DNA of 13,333 bases from JBMNTQ01 sp050945815. GTDB lineage: Bacteria; Bacillota; Clostridia; Christensenellales; JBMNTQ01. The DNA lies in the NCBI GenBank assembly GCA_050945815.1, contig JBMNTQ010000039.1, forward strand, positions 1 through 13,333, in the 5' to 3' direction. This document shows, piece by piece, positions 7,849-13,333 of the stretch (positions are counted from its first letter, which is position 1; each line of letters begins with the position of its first letter). The translations under genes and the position numbers were made by a program. The notes below the pieces were generated by a model. That model saw nothing but the letters and a program-made list of their open reading frames with translations. It had not been told where the DNA came from and did no database searches.

Positions 7849-7880
7849 AAGGCGCTTGCGTTGTTGGCGCAAGCGCTTTT
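7849..7880 (+). terminator. Perfect-stem hairpin with T-run in the mltG leader (terminator or attenuator-like)
   Basis: GCGCTTGCG (7852-7860) pairs perfectly with CGCAAGCGC (7868-7876) around a 7-base loop. The stem can extend by a G-U and two A-U pairs at its base, and ends in TTTT (7877-7880). By structure it is an intrinsic terminator for rnj-ylbF. However, it lies downstream of the mltG promoter, only about 5 bases after the predicted transcription start, so it would also form at the 5' end of the mltG transcript. Confidence 0.7.
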
Positions 7881-7914
7881 AGATTGGCTCATTTTTGCGG
7901 CAAAGGATGGTAGC

Positions 7915-9111
7915 ATGGAATATCCTGATCATCATAACAAAGAGGAACAGCAGGAAGGCATTGTGGTGCACGTTCCCAGAAAATCTACTGCCGGCACAAA
8001 AAAGCAGCGCAGGAGATCGCTGCTTATTCGCTATAGCATGATCATTGGGGTCAGTTTGTTGGTTGTGATTGGCGGAGCTGTGATTGCGGCGCAGCAGGCC
8101 TATCATAACTACTTTGATCCTGTGGACGTTTCCAACACTTCTTATATGGAGGTTGTGATTCCCAACGGCTCGTCGGTTTCCAAGATCGGGCGGATATTGG
8201 AGGATAGCGGCGTGATCCGCAACAGGACCTCTTTTAAGATTTTGGTAGACTTGCAGGAAATGGGTACGAAGCTGCGTTCGGGGACATATTACCTGTCTAA
8301 AAGCATGTCGATGGATACTATTTTAGACATTCTGTCCAGCGGCACGGGGTTGGAGAGGACCATCAGTGTGACGGTTGTGGAAGGCCGCAGCGTGGAGCAG
8401 ATTGCCGAGCAATTAGTTGAGACAGGGCTTTTGCCCAACACCGCCACTTTTTTAAAGCTGTGTAACCAGCCGGAGCAATTCAGCGAATATCCATTTTTAA
8501 ACCATGGGGAGGAAGAAGCTGCGGGACGGCGCTATGCTTTGGAGGGTTATTTGTTCCCGGATACATATGAGTTTTACTCCGATGCGTCGGAAACTACGAT
8601 TATCCGCAAGCTGCTGGCGCGTTTTGCCCAAATGTACGGGGACACTTTGCAGACAGAGACACAGGAAATGGATATGACTATGGATCAGGTGGTGACGCTG
8701 GCGTCTATGATTGAGCAGGAGGCTAAAGGCGAGGATTTTTCCAAGGTTTCCGCTGTGTTCCACAACAGGCTGGCCCAGGGGATGCGCCTTGAATCTTGTG
8801 CTACGGTGCAGTATATTATGGGGGTTAATAAACTGGTTTTAACAGACGAGGATATGGCCATAGAGTCGCCCTATAATACGTATGATCAGGCCGGTTTGCC
8901 TAAAGGGCCGATCTGCAACCCTGGTTTGGCTGCTATCCAGGCGGCGCTGAATCCGGACGAGACTTTGAGACAGGAGAATTATTTGTTCTTCTGCCTGATG
9001 GATCCGGAGGAGGGCAGCTTGGCGTTCTCTAAGACGCTGGATGAGCATAATGCACTGAAAGCTATTTGGCAGCCCCTTTGGCTGGAGCATGATAAGAAGT
9101 ATGCGAAATAG
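7915..9111 (+). CDS. mltG: Endolytic peptidoglycan transglycosylase MltG (YceG-like)
   Basis: This membrane-anchored lytic transglycosylase cuts nascent glycan strands and is thought to end their elongation. It has 398 residues. A basic cytoplasmic tail (KKQRRR, 29-34) precedes one transmembrane helix (about 37-60), with the catalytic part outside. A LysM-like subdomain (about 77-143) with VVIPNGSSVSKIGRIL is followed by the YceG domain: LEGYLFPDTYEF (209-220), LASMIEQEA (262-270) holding the predicted catalytic Glu267, VFHNRLAQGMRLESCATVQY (281-300), and SPYNTYDQAGLPKGPICNPG (318-337). The start is ATG 7915 with AAAGGA at 7902-7907. Upstream in-frame TTG codons at 7861 and 7864 lie in the hairpin loop and have no ribosome binding site. 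The end of the domain reads GSLAFSKTLDEHN, where many relatives have a histidine before the phenylalanine. Confidence 0.94.
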   Translation: MEYPDHHNKEEQQEGIVVHVPRKSTAGTKKQRRRSLLIRYSMIIGVSLLVVIGGAVIAAQQAYHNYFDPVDVSNTSYMEVVIPNGSSVSKIGRILEDSGVIRNRTSFKILVDLQEMGTKLRSGTYYLSKSMSMDTILDILSSGTGLERTISVTVVEGRSVEQIAEQLVETGLLPNTATFLKLCNQPEQFSEYPFLNHGEEEAAGRRYALEGYLFPDTYEFYSDASETTIIRKLLARFAQMYGDTLQTETQEMDMTMDQVVTLASMIEQEAKGEDFSKVSAVFHNRLAQGMRLESCATVQYIMGVNKLVLTDEDMAIESPYNTYDQAGLPKGPICNPGLAAIQAALNPDETLRQENYLFFCLMDPEEGSLAFSKTLDEHNALKAIWQPLWLEHDKKYAK

Positions 9112-9126
9112 GAACGGAAAACCAAC

Positions 9127-9162
9127 GGGCGGCAGCGGCTTAGAGAACGCGGCCGCCTTTTT
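9127..9162 (+). terminator. Intrinsic terminator after mltG
   Basis: GGCGGC (9128-9133) pairs with GCCGCC (9152-9157). After one mismatch, three more pairs continue (GCG with CGC), followed directly by TTTTT (9158-9162). This is a G+C-rich stem with a U-run, 16 bases after the mltG stop. Its T-run ends just where the open frame of the next gene begins. Confidence 0.72.
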
Positions 9163-9192
9163 GTGAGACCTTATGAGGAAGGGGAAGAAGGC

Positions 9193-10389
9193 TTGAAGAA
9201 ACCTGAATTGTTGGCACCGGCGGGGGATATGGAGAAGCTGGAGACGGCGTTGTACTTTGGTGCAGATGCTGTTTACTTCAGCGGAAACAGGCTGACCTTG
9301 CGGGCATTTTCCGCTAATTTTGATGATGGACAGATTAAAAAAGCGATTGACTTGGTGCATGACAGGGGGAAGAAGGCTTATGTTGCGTTGAATGCGATTG
9401 CCCACAACCGGGATTTACCGGGGCTTTCGGAGGATATTGGGAGGCTTTCGGCCTTTGAGGCAGACGGAGTGATTGTGTCGGATTTGGGCATTATTCGAGC
9501 CATCCGCCAGACCGCGCCGGAGCTTGACGTGCATCTGAGTGTACAGGCTAGCTGCTGCAACAGCTTGGCTGCGAATGCATACTATGAGCTGGGGGTGCGG
9601 CGTATTATTTTATCTCGGGAGCTTTCGCTGGAGGAAATTAGACAGATTCGTCGGGAGACACCCCGGGATTTGAAGCTGGAAGTTTTTGTGCACGGCGCGA
9701 TGTGTATGGCGTATTCCGGACGTTGTCATTTGAGCCATGTGATGACGGGGCGTGACGCCAATGCCGGTGCTTGTGCTCAGCCTTGCCGCTGGCGCTACGG
9801 GCTGGTGGAGGAGAAGCGGCCGGGCGTCTACTATCCTATTGAACAGGACGGCCGGGGCAGCTATGTGCTAAGTGCTAGGGACTTGTGTATGATACGCCAT
9901 ATACGGGAACTGCGTGAGGCTGGGGTGGATTCCTTTAAAATTGAAGGACGCATGAAATCCGTTTATTATGTGGGAAATGTGGTCAATGCATACAGGAGGG
10001 CTATTGACGGGACAAACGATGAGGAGACGCTGTATCGGGAGTTGGAGAAATCCAGCCATCGTCCGTATGATACCGGCTTTTTCTTTGGGCGGCCGGATAG
10101 CGACTATGATGTGGGGGCATATGAGCAGGACTATGATTTTGTGGCGGTGGTGAGGGAATATGATGCGGCGCGGGGCCGTGTTGTTGTGGAGCAGCGAAAT
10201 GCGTTCTCTGTTGGCGACTGTTTGGAGCTTCTCTCCCCTCATTCCTTTGGCACCACTTTTTCGGTAGAGGCTTTGCGTGGGCCGCAAGGCGAACGGCTAG
10301 AGCGCGCGATTTTGCCGCAGCAGGAGGTGTCCTTTGATTGCGAAGAGACGCTGCGCCCTATGGATATCCTGCGCAGAAGGCGAAAGTAG
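9193..10389 (+). CDS. U32-family peptidase-like protein (probable tRNA U34 hydroxylation, TrhP-type)
   Basis: This is a member of the U32 (PrtC/YrrO/YegQ) family. Several U32 proteins are now tied to tRNA wobble 5-hydroxyuridine formation (TrhP) or rRNA hydroxylation (RlhA) rather than proteolysis. From TTG 9193 it has 398 residues. Signatures are KKPELLAPAGDMEKLETA at the N-terminus, YFGADAVYFSG (21-31), SVQASCCNS (116-124), SRELSLEEI (141-149), and the U32 block with Cys171, Cys178, Cys194 and Cys198 (LEVFVHGAMCMAYSGRC, then GACAQPCRW), the likely Fe-S ligands. FKIEGRMKS (248-256) is also typical. I chose TTG 9193 because AGGAAGGGG (9176-9184) lies 8 bases upstream and the protein then begins at the family's usual residue. 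GTG 9163 is in frame but sits on the terminator's T-run without a binding site. Which U32 subfamily it is remains uncertain. Confidence 0.88.
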   Translation: MKKPELLAPAGDMEKLETALYFGADAVYFSGNRLTLRAFSANFDDGQIKKAIDLVHDRGKKAYVALNAIAHNRDLPGLSEDIGRLSAFEADGVIVSDLGIIRAIRQTAPELDVHLSVQASCCNSLAANAYYELGVRRIILSRELSLEEIRQIRRETPRDLKLEVFVHGAMCMAYSGRCHLSHVMTGRDANAGACAQPCRWRYGLVEEKRPGVYYPIEQDGRGSYVLSARDLCMIRHIRELREAGVDSFKIEGRMKSVYYVGNVVNAYRRAIDGTNDEETLYRELEKSSHRPYDTGFFFGRPDSDYDVGAYEQDYDFVAVVREYDAARGRVVVEQRNAFSVGDCLELLSPHSFGTTFSVEALRGPQGERLERAILPQQEVSFDCEETLRPMDILRRRRK

Positions 10390-10392
10390 AGC

Positions 10393-10421
10393 GGAAATTT
10401 ATTTTCGAGAGGACATACACA
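10393..10421 (+). promoter_or_regulatory. Possible sigma-E-type promoter of sigK
   Basis: CATACACA (10414-10421) resembles the sigma-E -10 box (CATACAnT form). GGAAATT (10393-10399), 14 bases upstream, matches about five of seven positions of the sigma-E -35 box. The B. subtilis sigK gene is first transcribed by sigma-E in the mother cell, so the location fits. Consensus matching was done by eye. Confidence 0.45.
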
Positions 10422-10446
10422 GAAAGGCTTTTTGAAACATAGAATA
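10418..10446 (+). promoter_or_regulatory. Possible sigma-K-type promoter of sigK (autoregulation)
   Basis: CATAGAATA (10438-10446) fits the sigma-K -10 pattern CATAnnnTA exactly. CACA (10418-10421), 16 bases upstream, fits the short AC-containing -35 element. Transcription would begin near 10452, ahead of ATG 10476. The -35 element overlaps the -10 box of the putative sigma-E promoter. Confidence 0.5.
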
Positions 10447-10475
10447 ACTTGCGTGGTTTAAGCGGAGGTGGATTT

Positions 10476-11171
10476 ATGTTTTTAGATGGCCTTTCTTTGA
10501 TTCGTGAGTTATTATGCTATGCGGCATACATATCAAACAGCTTTTCATTTCCCGATCCCCTTTCCCCTCAGGAGGAGGCAAAATATCTTGACTTATATTT
10601 CGGCGGCGATGAGAACGCTAAAAATGTCTTGATTGAACACAACATGCGGCTGGTGGCCCATATCGCAAAGAAATATTCTACGGCGGGGGTGGACAGTGAG
10701 GATATTATTTCAATCGGTACCATTGGCCTGATTAAGGGGATTTCAACCTATAAGCGAGAAAAGGGAACACAACTGGCAACCTATGCAGCCCGGTGTATTG
10801 AGAATGAGATATTGATGACCATACGTTCTTCCAAGAAGTTTAAGTATGAAGTGATGCTGGATGATCCGATTGGATTGGATAAGGAAGGCAATTACATGAG
10901 CTTATACGATATTTTAGGAACGGAAGAAGATATGGTGATGCGGGAAGTGGAGACCAGAATACAGATTGATAAGCTGATGGGATTGATTTGCAAGGTACTT
11001 AGCCCTCGGGAGCGGATGGTGGTGGAATTGCGGTACGGGCTTAAAGATGGCAGCAACTTGACCCAGCGGGAAATCGCTGCTTTGCTGGGGATATCCCGTT
11101 CTTATATTTCGCGCATTGAAAAAAAGGCGCTGAAGAAACTGAACAAAGCGTTGACGGAGCCTTGCGATTGA
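10476..11171 (+). CDS. sigK: RNA polymerase sporulation sigma factor, pro-sigma-K
   Basis: This is a late mother-cell sigma factor controlling spore coat and cortex genes. It has 231 residues from ATG 10476, with GGAGGTG at 10464-10470. An in-frame TTG at 10449 precedes the binding site and is rejected. Residues 1-17 form a hydrophobic pro-sequence. By alignment with B. subtilis pro-SigK, cleavage by the SpoIVFB protease would fall near A17/Y18, before ISNSFSFPDPLS. Region 2 contains NAKNVLIEHNMRLVAHIAKKY (48-67), DIISIGTIGLIKGISTYKREKG (76-97) and ATYAARCIENEILMTIRSSKK (101-121). DPIGLDKEGN (130-139) and DILGTEED follow. Region 4.2 holds the helix-turn-helix LTQREIAALLGISRSYISRIEKKAL (195-219). 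The place where the skin element splits the B. subtilis gene (ENEI) is continuous here. SigE is the nearest alternative, but the pro-sequence and PDPLS motif favour SigK. Confidence 0.92.
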   Translation: MFLDGLSLIRELLCYAAYISNSFSFPDPLSPQEEAKYLDLYFGGDENAKNVLIEHNMRLVAHIAKKYSTAGVDSEDIISIGTIGLIKGISTYKREKGTQLATYAARCIENEILMTIRSSKKFKYEVMLDDPIGLDKEGNYMSLYDILGTEEDMVMREVETRIQIDKLMGLICKVLSPRERMVVELRYGLKDGSNLTQREIAALLGISRSYISRIEKKALKKLNKALTEPCD

Positions 11172-11204
11172 GTAAAGACTTGTGTGCTATGGGAGAAAGG
11201 GATA

Positions 11205-11213
11205 TGATATAAT
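11205..11213 (+). promoter_or_regulatory. Extended -10 sigma-A promoter before the TIM-barrel nuclease gene
   Basis: TGATATAAT (11205-11213) combines a TGn extension with a perfect TATAAT. No good -35 hexamer exists at 16-18 bases, which is typical of extended -10 promoters. Transcription would start near 11220, about 27 bases before the TTG start codon. Confidence 0.62.
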
Positions 11214-11246
11214 GAGCAATAGATATTTTGCGATGAGGTTGATGAT

Positions 11247-12107
11247 TTGAAAGATGCGCTATTTGGTCCGGCGGGGAACCCGGATTCTTTTTATAAGCAG
11301 GGTTATAACGCGACCAGCCAGATTCCGGCATGGCTACGGGAATTAGGGCTGTCGGCTTATGAATACCCTTGTGGACGGGGCGTTAGAATAAGGCAGGAAA
11401 CTGCGGAACAGATTGGGATGGAGGCTGAAAAGAACGGTACTGTTCTTAGCTTGCATGCGCCTTATTTTATCAATCTGGCGGTGGAAGAAGAGGAGAAAAT
11501 TCTGAAAAATATTGCCTATTTTCGTGAAGCGGCTCAGGCTGCTAAATGGATGGGAGCGAAACGGGTTGTGTTTCATCCCGGTTCATCGAAGAATGGAAGC
11601 AAGCAGGCTTTAAGTCAGGCTAAGAAGAATTTACAGCGGATTTTGGAAACACTAAACAAAGAGGGCCTGCTGGACATGACGTTTTGTCCGGAGACCATGG
11701 GGAAAAGGAATCAACTGGGCAGTTTGGAGGAGGTGTTGGACCTTTGCGCCACTTTTGGGGAATTGGTGCCTGCTATTGATTTCGGCCATTTGCATGCTAG
11801 GGGGCAGGGAGCGATTCAGGGCGAGGCGGACTATGCGGCTATATTGGACACGCTTGCGGGTGCTTTGGAAGGGGACAGGCTTAAAAAAATACACATCCAT
11901 TTTAGCCGTATTGAATTTACGGCAGGGGGAGAGAGGCGGCATTGGACCTTTGCGGATAAACAATTCGGGCCGGATTTTATGCCGCTGATGGAACTTCTTG
12001 CCCGGCGTGAGTTGACGCCGGTGGTGATTTGCGAATCCAGGGGAACAATGGCGGAGGATGCCCTCGCGATGCAACAGGCGTATTATTTGGCGAAAAACCG
12101 TTTATAA
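11247..12107 (+). CDS. Endonuclease IV-like TIM-barrel protein (AP endonuclease 2 / xylose isomerase-like fold)
   Basis: This 286-residue protein resembles DNA repair endonuclease IV (Nfo), which cuts DNA at abasic sites using a trinuclear zinc centre. Most metal-ligand motifs are visible: His70 in LSLHAPY, His110 in VVFHPGS, Glu149 in CPETMG, Asp178 and His181 in AIDFGHLHARG, His216 in KIHIHFS, His232 in RRHWTF, and Glu263 in ICESRG. The canonical Asp-Arg-His ligand motif is replaced by Arg-Arg-His (230-232), so one zinc ligand appears lost. This fits a divergent subfamily often annotated only as TIM-barrel protein, and abasic-site activity is not proven. The start is TTG 11247 with GAGGT at 11235-11239. 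The gene has its own extended -10 promoter and follows sigK by 75 bases. Nfo belongs to the spore repair set in B. subtilis, so a sporulation link is possible but only inferred. Confidence 0.8.
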   Translation: MKDALFGPAGNPDSFYKQGYNATSQIPAWLRELGLSAYEYPCGRGVRIRQETAEQIGMEAEKNGTVLSLHAPYFINLAVEEEEKILKNIAYFREAAQAAKWMGAKRVVFHPGSSKNGSKQALSQAKKNLQRILETLNKEGLLDMTFCPETMGKRNQLGSLEEVLDLCATFGELVPAIDFGHLHARGQGAIQGEADYAAILDTLAGALEGDRLKKIHIHFSRIEFTAGGERRHWTFADKQFGPDFMPLMELLARRELTPVVICESRGTMAEDALAMQQAYYLAKNRL

Positions 12108-12140
12108 TTAAGGATATAGTGCTGTTCAAACGGTTGCTTT
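12096..12140 (+). terminator. Inverted repeat after the TIM-barrel gene, possible weak terminator
   Basis: AACCGTTT (12096-12103) and AAACGGTT (12128-12135) form an 8-bp stem around a 24-base loop and are followed by GCTTTT. The left arm lies within the last codons of the gene. The long loop and short T-run make termination uncertain. A poor -35/-10 pair (TGTTCA 12123, TAAACT 12146) overlaps it. Confidence 0.3.
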
Positions 12141-12189
12141 TGTGGTAAACTGCATCGTGTAGCGGGTAGAGTTTAAGAGGGAGTATGGA

Positions 12190-13251
12190 ATGCGGATAAG
12201 CAAATTAATCAAAGAGCTGAAGGCATTAGAGCTCGAGGGCATGGTGATTGCCGACCCGAAGAACCGCCGCTACATCAGCGGTTTTACTGGCAGCAGCGGT
12301 GTTTTATTCCTGGATGTGCGGGGAAACCGTTATATTATTAGCGATTTTCGATATCGAGAACAGATCAGCCATGAATGTGACGGCTTTACATATGTGGAGG
12401 TGGCAGGGGAACTTTTTGCTTTTCTGTCTGCCTTTTTGCAGGATTTAGGGATTGAAACCTGTGGTTTTGAGCCGGATTCGCTGACGGTTTCGCAGCATGC
12501 GGCTTTATCTTCTAGGACGGATTGCAGCCTACAGCCTGTGTCTGGGCTAATCGAGGGATTGCGCCAGATTAAGGACAAGCAGGAAGTGGCCAACATTACC
12601 AAGGCTGCCGTGATTGCAGATCGGGCGTTTGATTCTACCTTGCGGTTTATTCGTCCGGGGGTAACTGAGGCTGAAGTGGCGGCGGAAATTGATTATGCCA
12701 TGCGCAAATATGGCGCCGAGGCCAGCGCTTTTCAGACGATTGTCGCTGCAGGGGAGAATTCCTCCTTGCCTCATCACGGGCCGGGCCAGCGAAAACTCGC
12801 CCTGGGGGAATTCGTCACGATGGATTTTGGCTGTAAGGTGGGCGGTTATTGCTCGGATATGACGCGCACCATAGCTGTAGGCTCGGTATCACCTGAGATG
12901 GAGCGGGTGTATCGCGTTGTGCTGGGGGCTCAGAAGGCGGCGCTGGACGAGCTTTTGACAGAGCGCAGTTGTTTTACCTTGGACGCGACTGCCCGTGCCT
13001 ATATTGACGGCAAGGGCTTTGCCGGACATTTTGGTCATGGACTGGGGCATGGGGTTGGCTTGGATGTGCATGAGGAGCCTCGGCTCTCCCCCCATTCGAC
13101 AGACACGCTGAAGCCGGGCATGGTGGTTTCTGTGGAGCCGGGTATCTACGTTGCCGGAGAGTATGGGGTTCGGATTGAAGATATTTGTCTGATTACGACG
13201 ACAGGGTATCGAAACTTGGTGGCATCACGCAAAGATTTAATCATTCTATAA
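12190..13251 (+). CDS. Xaa-Pro aminopeptidase, M24B family
   Basis: This dinuclear metallopeptidase removes the N-terminal residue before proline. The 353 residues match the short YqhT/PepQ-like enzymes of Bacillota. The N-terminal creatinase-type domain (1-125) includes ADPKNRRYISGFTGSSG (21-37). The C-terminal pita-bread domain carries all five metal ligands: Asp212 (TMDFG), Asp223 (CSDMTRT), His287 (GLGHGVG), Glu316 (SVEPGIY) and Glu330 (VRIED). It also has the conserved substrate-binding histidines His196 (PHHG) and His294 (DVHEEP). The start is ATG 12190 with AGAGGGAG at 12176-12183. ATG 12185, out of frame, stops after four codons. It sits 22 bases before efp, a pairing common in Bacillota and consistent with elongation factor P easing translation of proline stretches while this enzyme handles proline peptides. 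That link is inference. Confidence 0.93.
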   Translation: MRISKLIKELKALELEGMVIADPKNRRYISGFTGSSGVLFLDVRGNRYIISDFRYREQISHECDGFTYVEVAGELFAFLSAFLQDLGIETCGFEPDSLTVSQHAALSSRTDCSLQPVSGLIEGLRQIKDKQEVANITKAAVIADRAFDSTLRFIRPGVTEAEVAAEIDYAMRKYGAEASAFQTIVAAGENSSLPHHGPGQRKLALGEFVTMDFGCKVGGYCSDMTRTIAVGSVSPEMERVYRVVLGAQKAALDELLTERSCFTLDATARAYIDGKGFAGHFGHGLGHGVGLDVHEEPRLSPHSTDTLKPGMVVSVEPGIYVAGEYGVRIEDICLITTTGYRNLVASRKDLIIL

Positions 13252-13273
13252 TTTGATGTTTTGGAGGTAGCTT

Positions 13274-13333
13274 ATGATTTCTGCTGGTGAATTTAGAAAG
13301 GGTATTACCATTGATATTGACGGCAATGTGTGG
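13274..13333 (+). CDS. efp: Elongation factor P, first 20 codons
   Basis: The frame from ATG 13274 encodes MISAGEFRKGITIDIDGNVW and runs off the window. This is the characteristic N-terminus of elongation factor P, a tRNA-shaped protein that rescues ribosomes stalled on consecutive prolines. GGAGG (13263-13267) lies 6 bases before the ATG. The position directly after an M24 Xaa-Pro aminopeptidase strengthens the identification. The modification site and the remaining domains are outside the window. Confidence 0.9.
   Translation, partial: MISAGEFRKGITIDIDGNVW

Noticed and set aside
7861..7914. Upstream in-frame TTG start for MltG at 7861
   Set aside because: The codon lies in the loop of the 7849-7880 hairpin, no Shine-Dalgarno precedes it, and ATG 7915 has a well-placed AAAGGA.
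11212..11250. Twelve-codon ATG open frame overlapping the TTG start of the TIM-barrel gene, as a leader peptide
   Set aside because: Its ATG overlaps the TATAAT box and lies before the predicted transcription start, so it would not be in the mRNA.
1..13333. CRISPR arrays, insertion sequences, tRNA/rRNA genes and defence-island genes
   Set aside because: No regularly spaced repeats, transposase motifs, terminal inverted repeats or RNA gene signatures were seen. Genes are tightly packed housekeeping and sporulation genes, all on one strand.

Overview
The window looks like a chromosomal segment of an endospore-forming Bacillota (Firmicutes). It carries an uninterrupted sporulation sigma factor gene of the SigK type with a pro-sequence, a Gram-positive style RNase J, a YlbF-family protein, folate/FAD-dependent TrmFO, and an HslV with a short leader before its catalytic threonine. 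A clostridial or negativicute relative is more likely than a Bacillus: HslUV is not followed by codY, no xerC/codV lies between trmFO and hslV, and sigK has no skin-type interruption. That placement is inference. All ten complete or partial-with-bulk genes plus the terminal efp fragment lie on the + strand, and no tRNA, rRNA, mobile element or CRISPR array was seen.

Layout. Bases 1-3186 hold the 3' part of trmFO followed tightly by hslV and hslU (gaps of 24 and 12 bases), very likely one operon for tRNA m5U54 methylation and the HslUV protease. After an 87-base gap with a possible promoter and a hairpin touching the ribosome binding site comes a 799-residue fusion of a sugar-1-phosphate nucleotidyltransferase, a left-handed beta-helix section and a phosphomannomutase-like domain whose catalytic loops look destroyed. 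Then follow rnj (RNase J) and a small ylbF-family gene, 22 bases apart, which look like an RNA-turnover pair. A near-consensus sigma-A promoter feeding directly into a perfect 9-bp hairpin precedes mltG (peptidoglycan lytic transglycosylase). A GC-rich terminator separates mltG from a U32-family protein carrying the four-cysteine signature.

The sigK-like gene at 10476 is preceded by overlapping sequences resembling sigma-E and sigma-K promoters. An extended -10 promoter then drives an endonuclease IV-like TIM-barrel gene, followed by an M24 Xaa-Pro aminopeptidase and the first 20 codons of elongation factor P, a common neighbour pair.

The region is mostly conserved housekeeping and sporulation genes. 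I did not find a clearly new system. The points most worth following are the degenerate mutase domain fused to an intact nucleotidyltransferase, the promoter-into-hairpin leader of mltG, and the tandem sporulation promoters of sigK.
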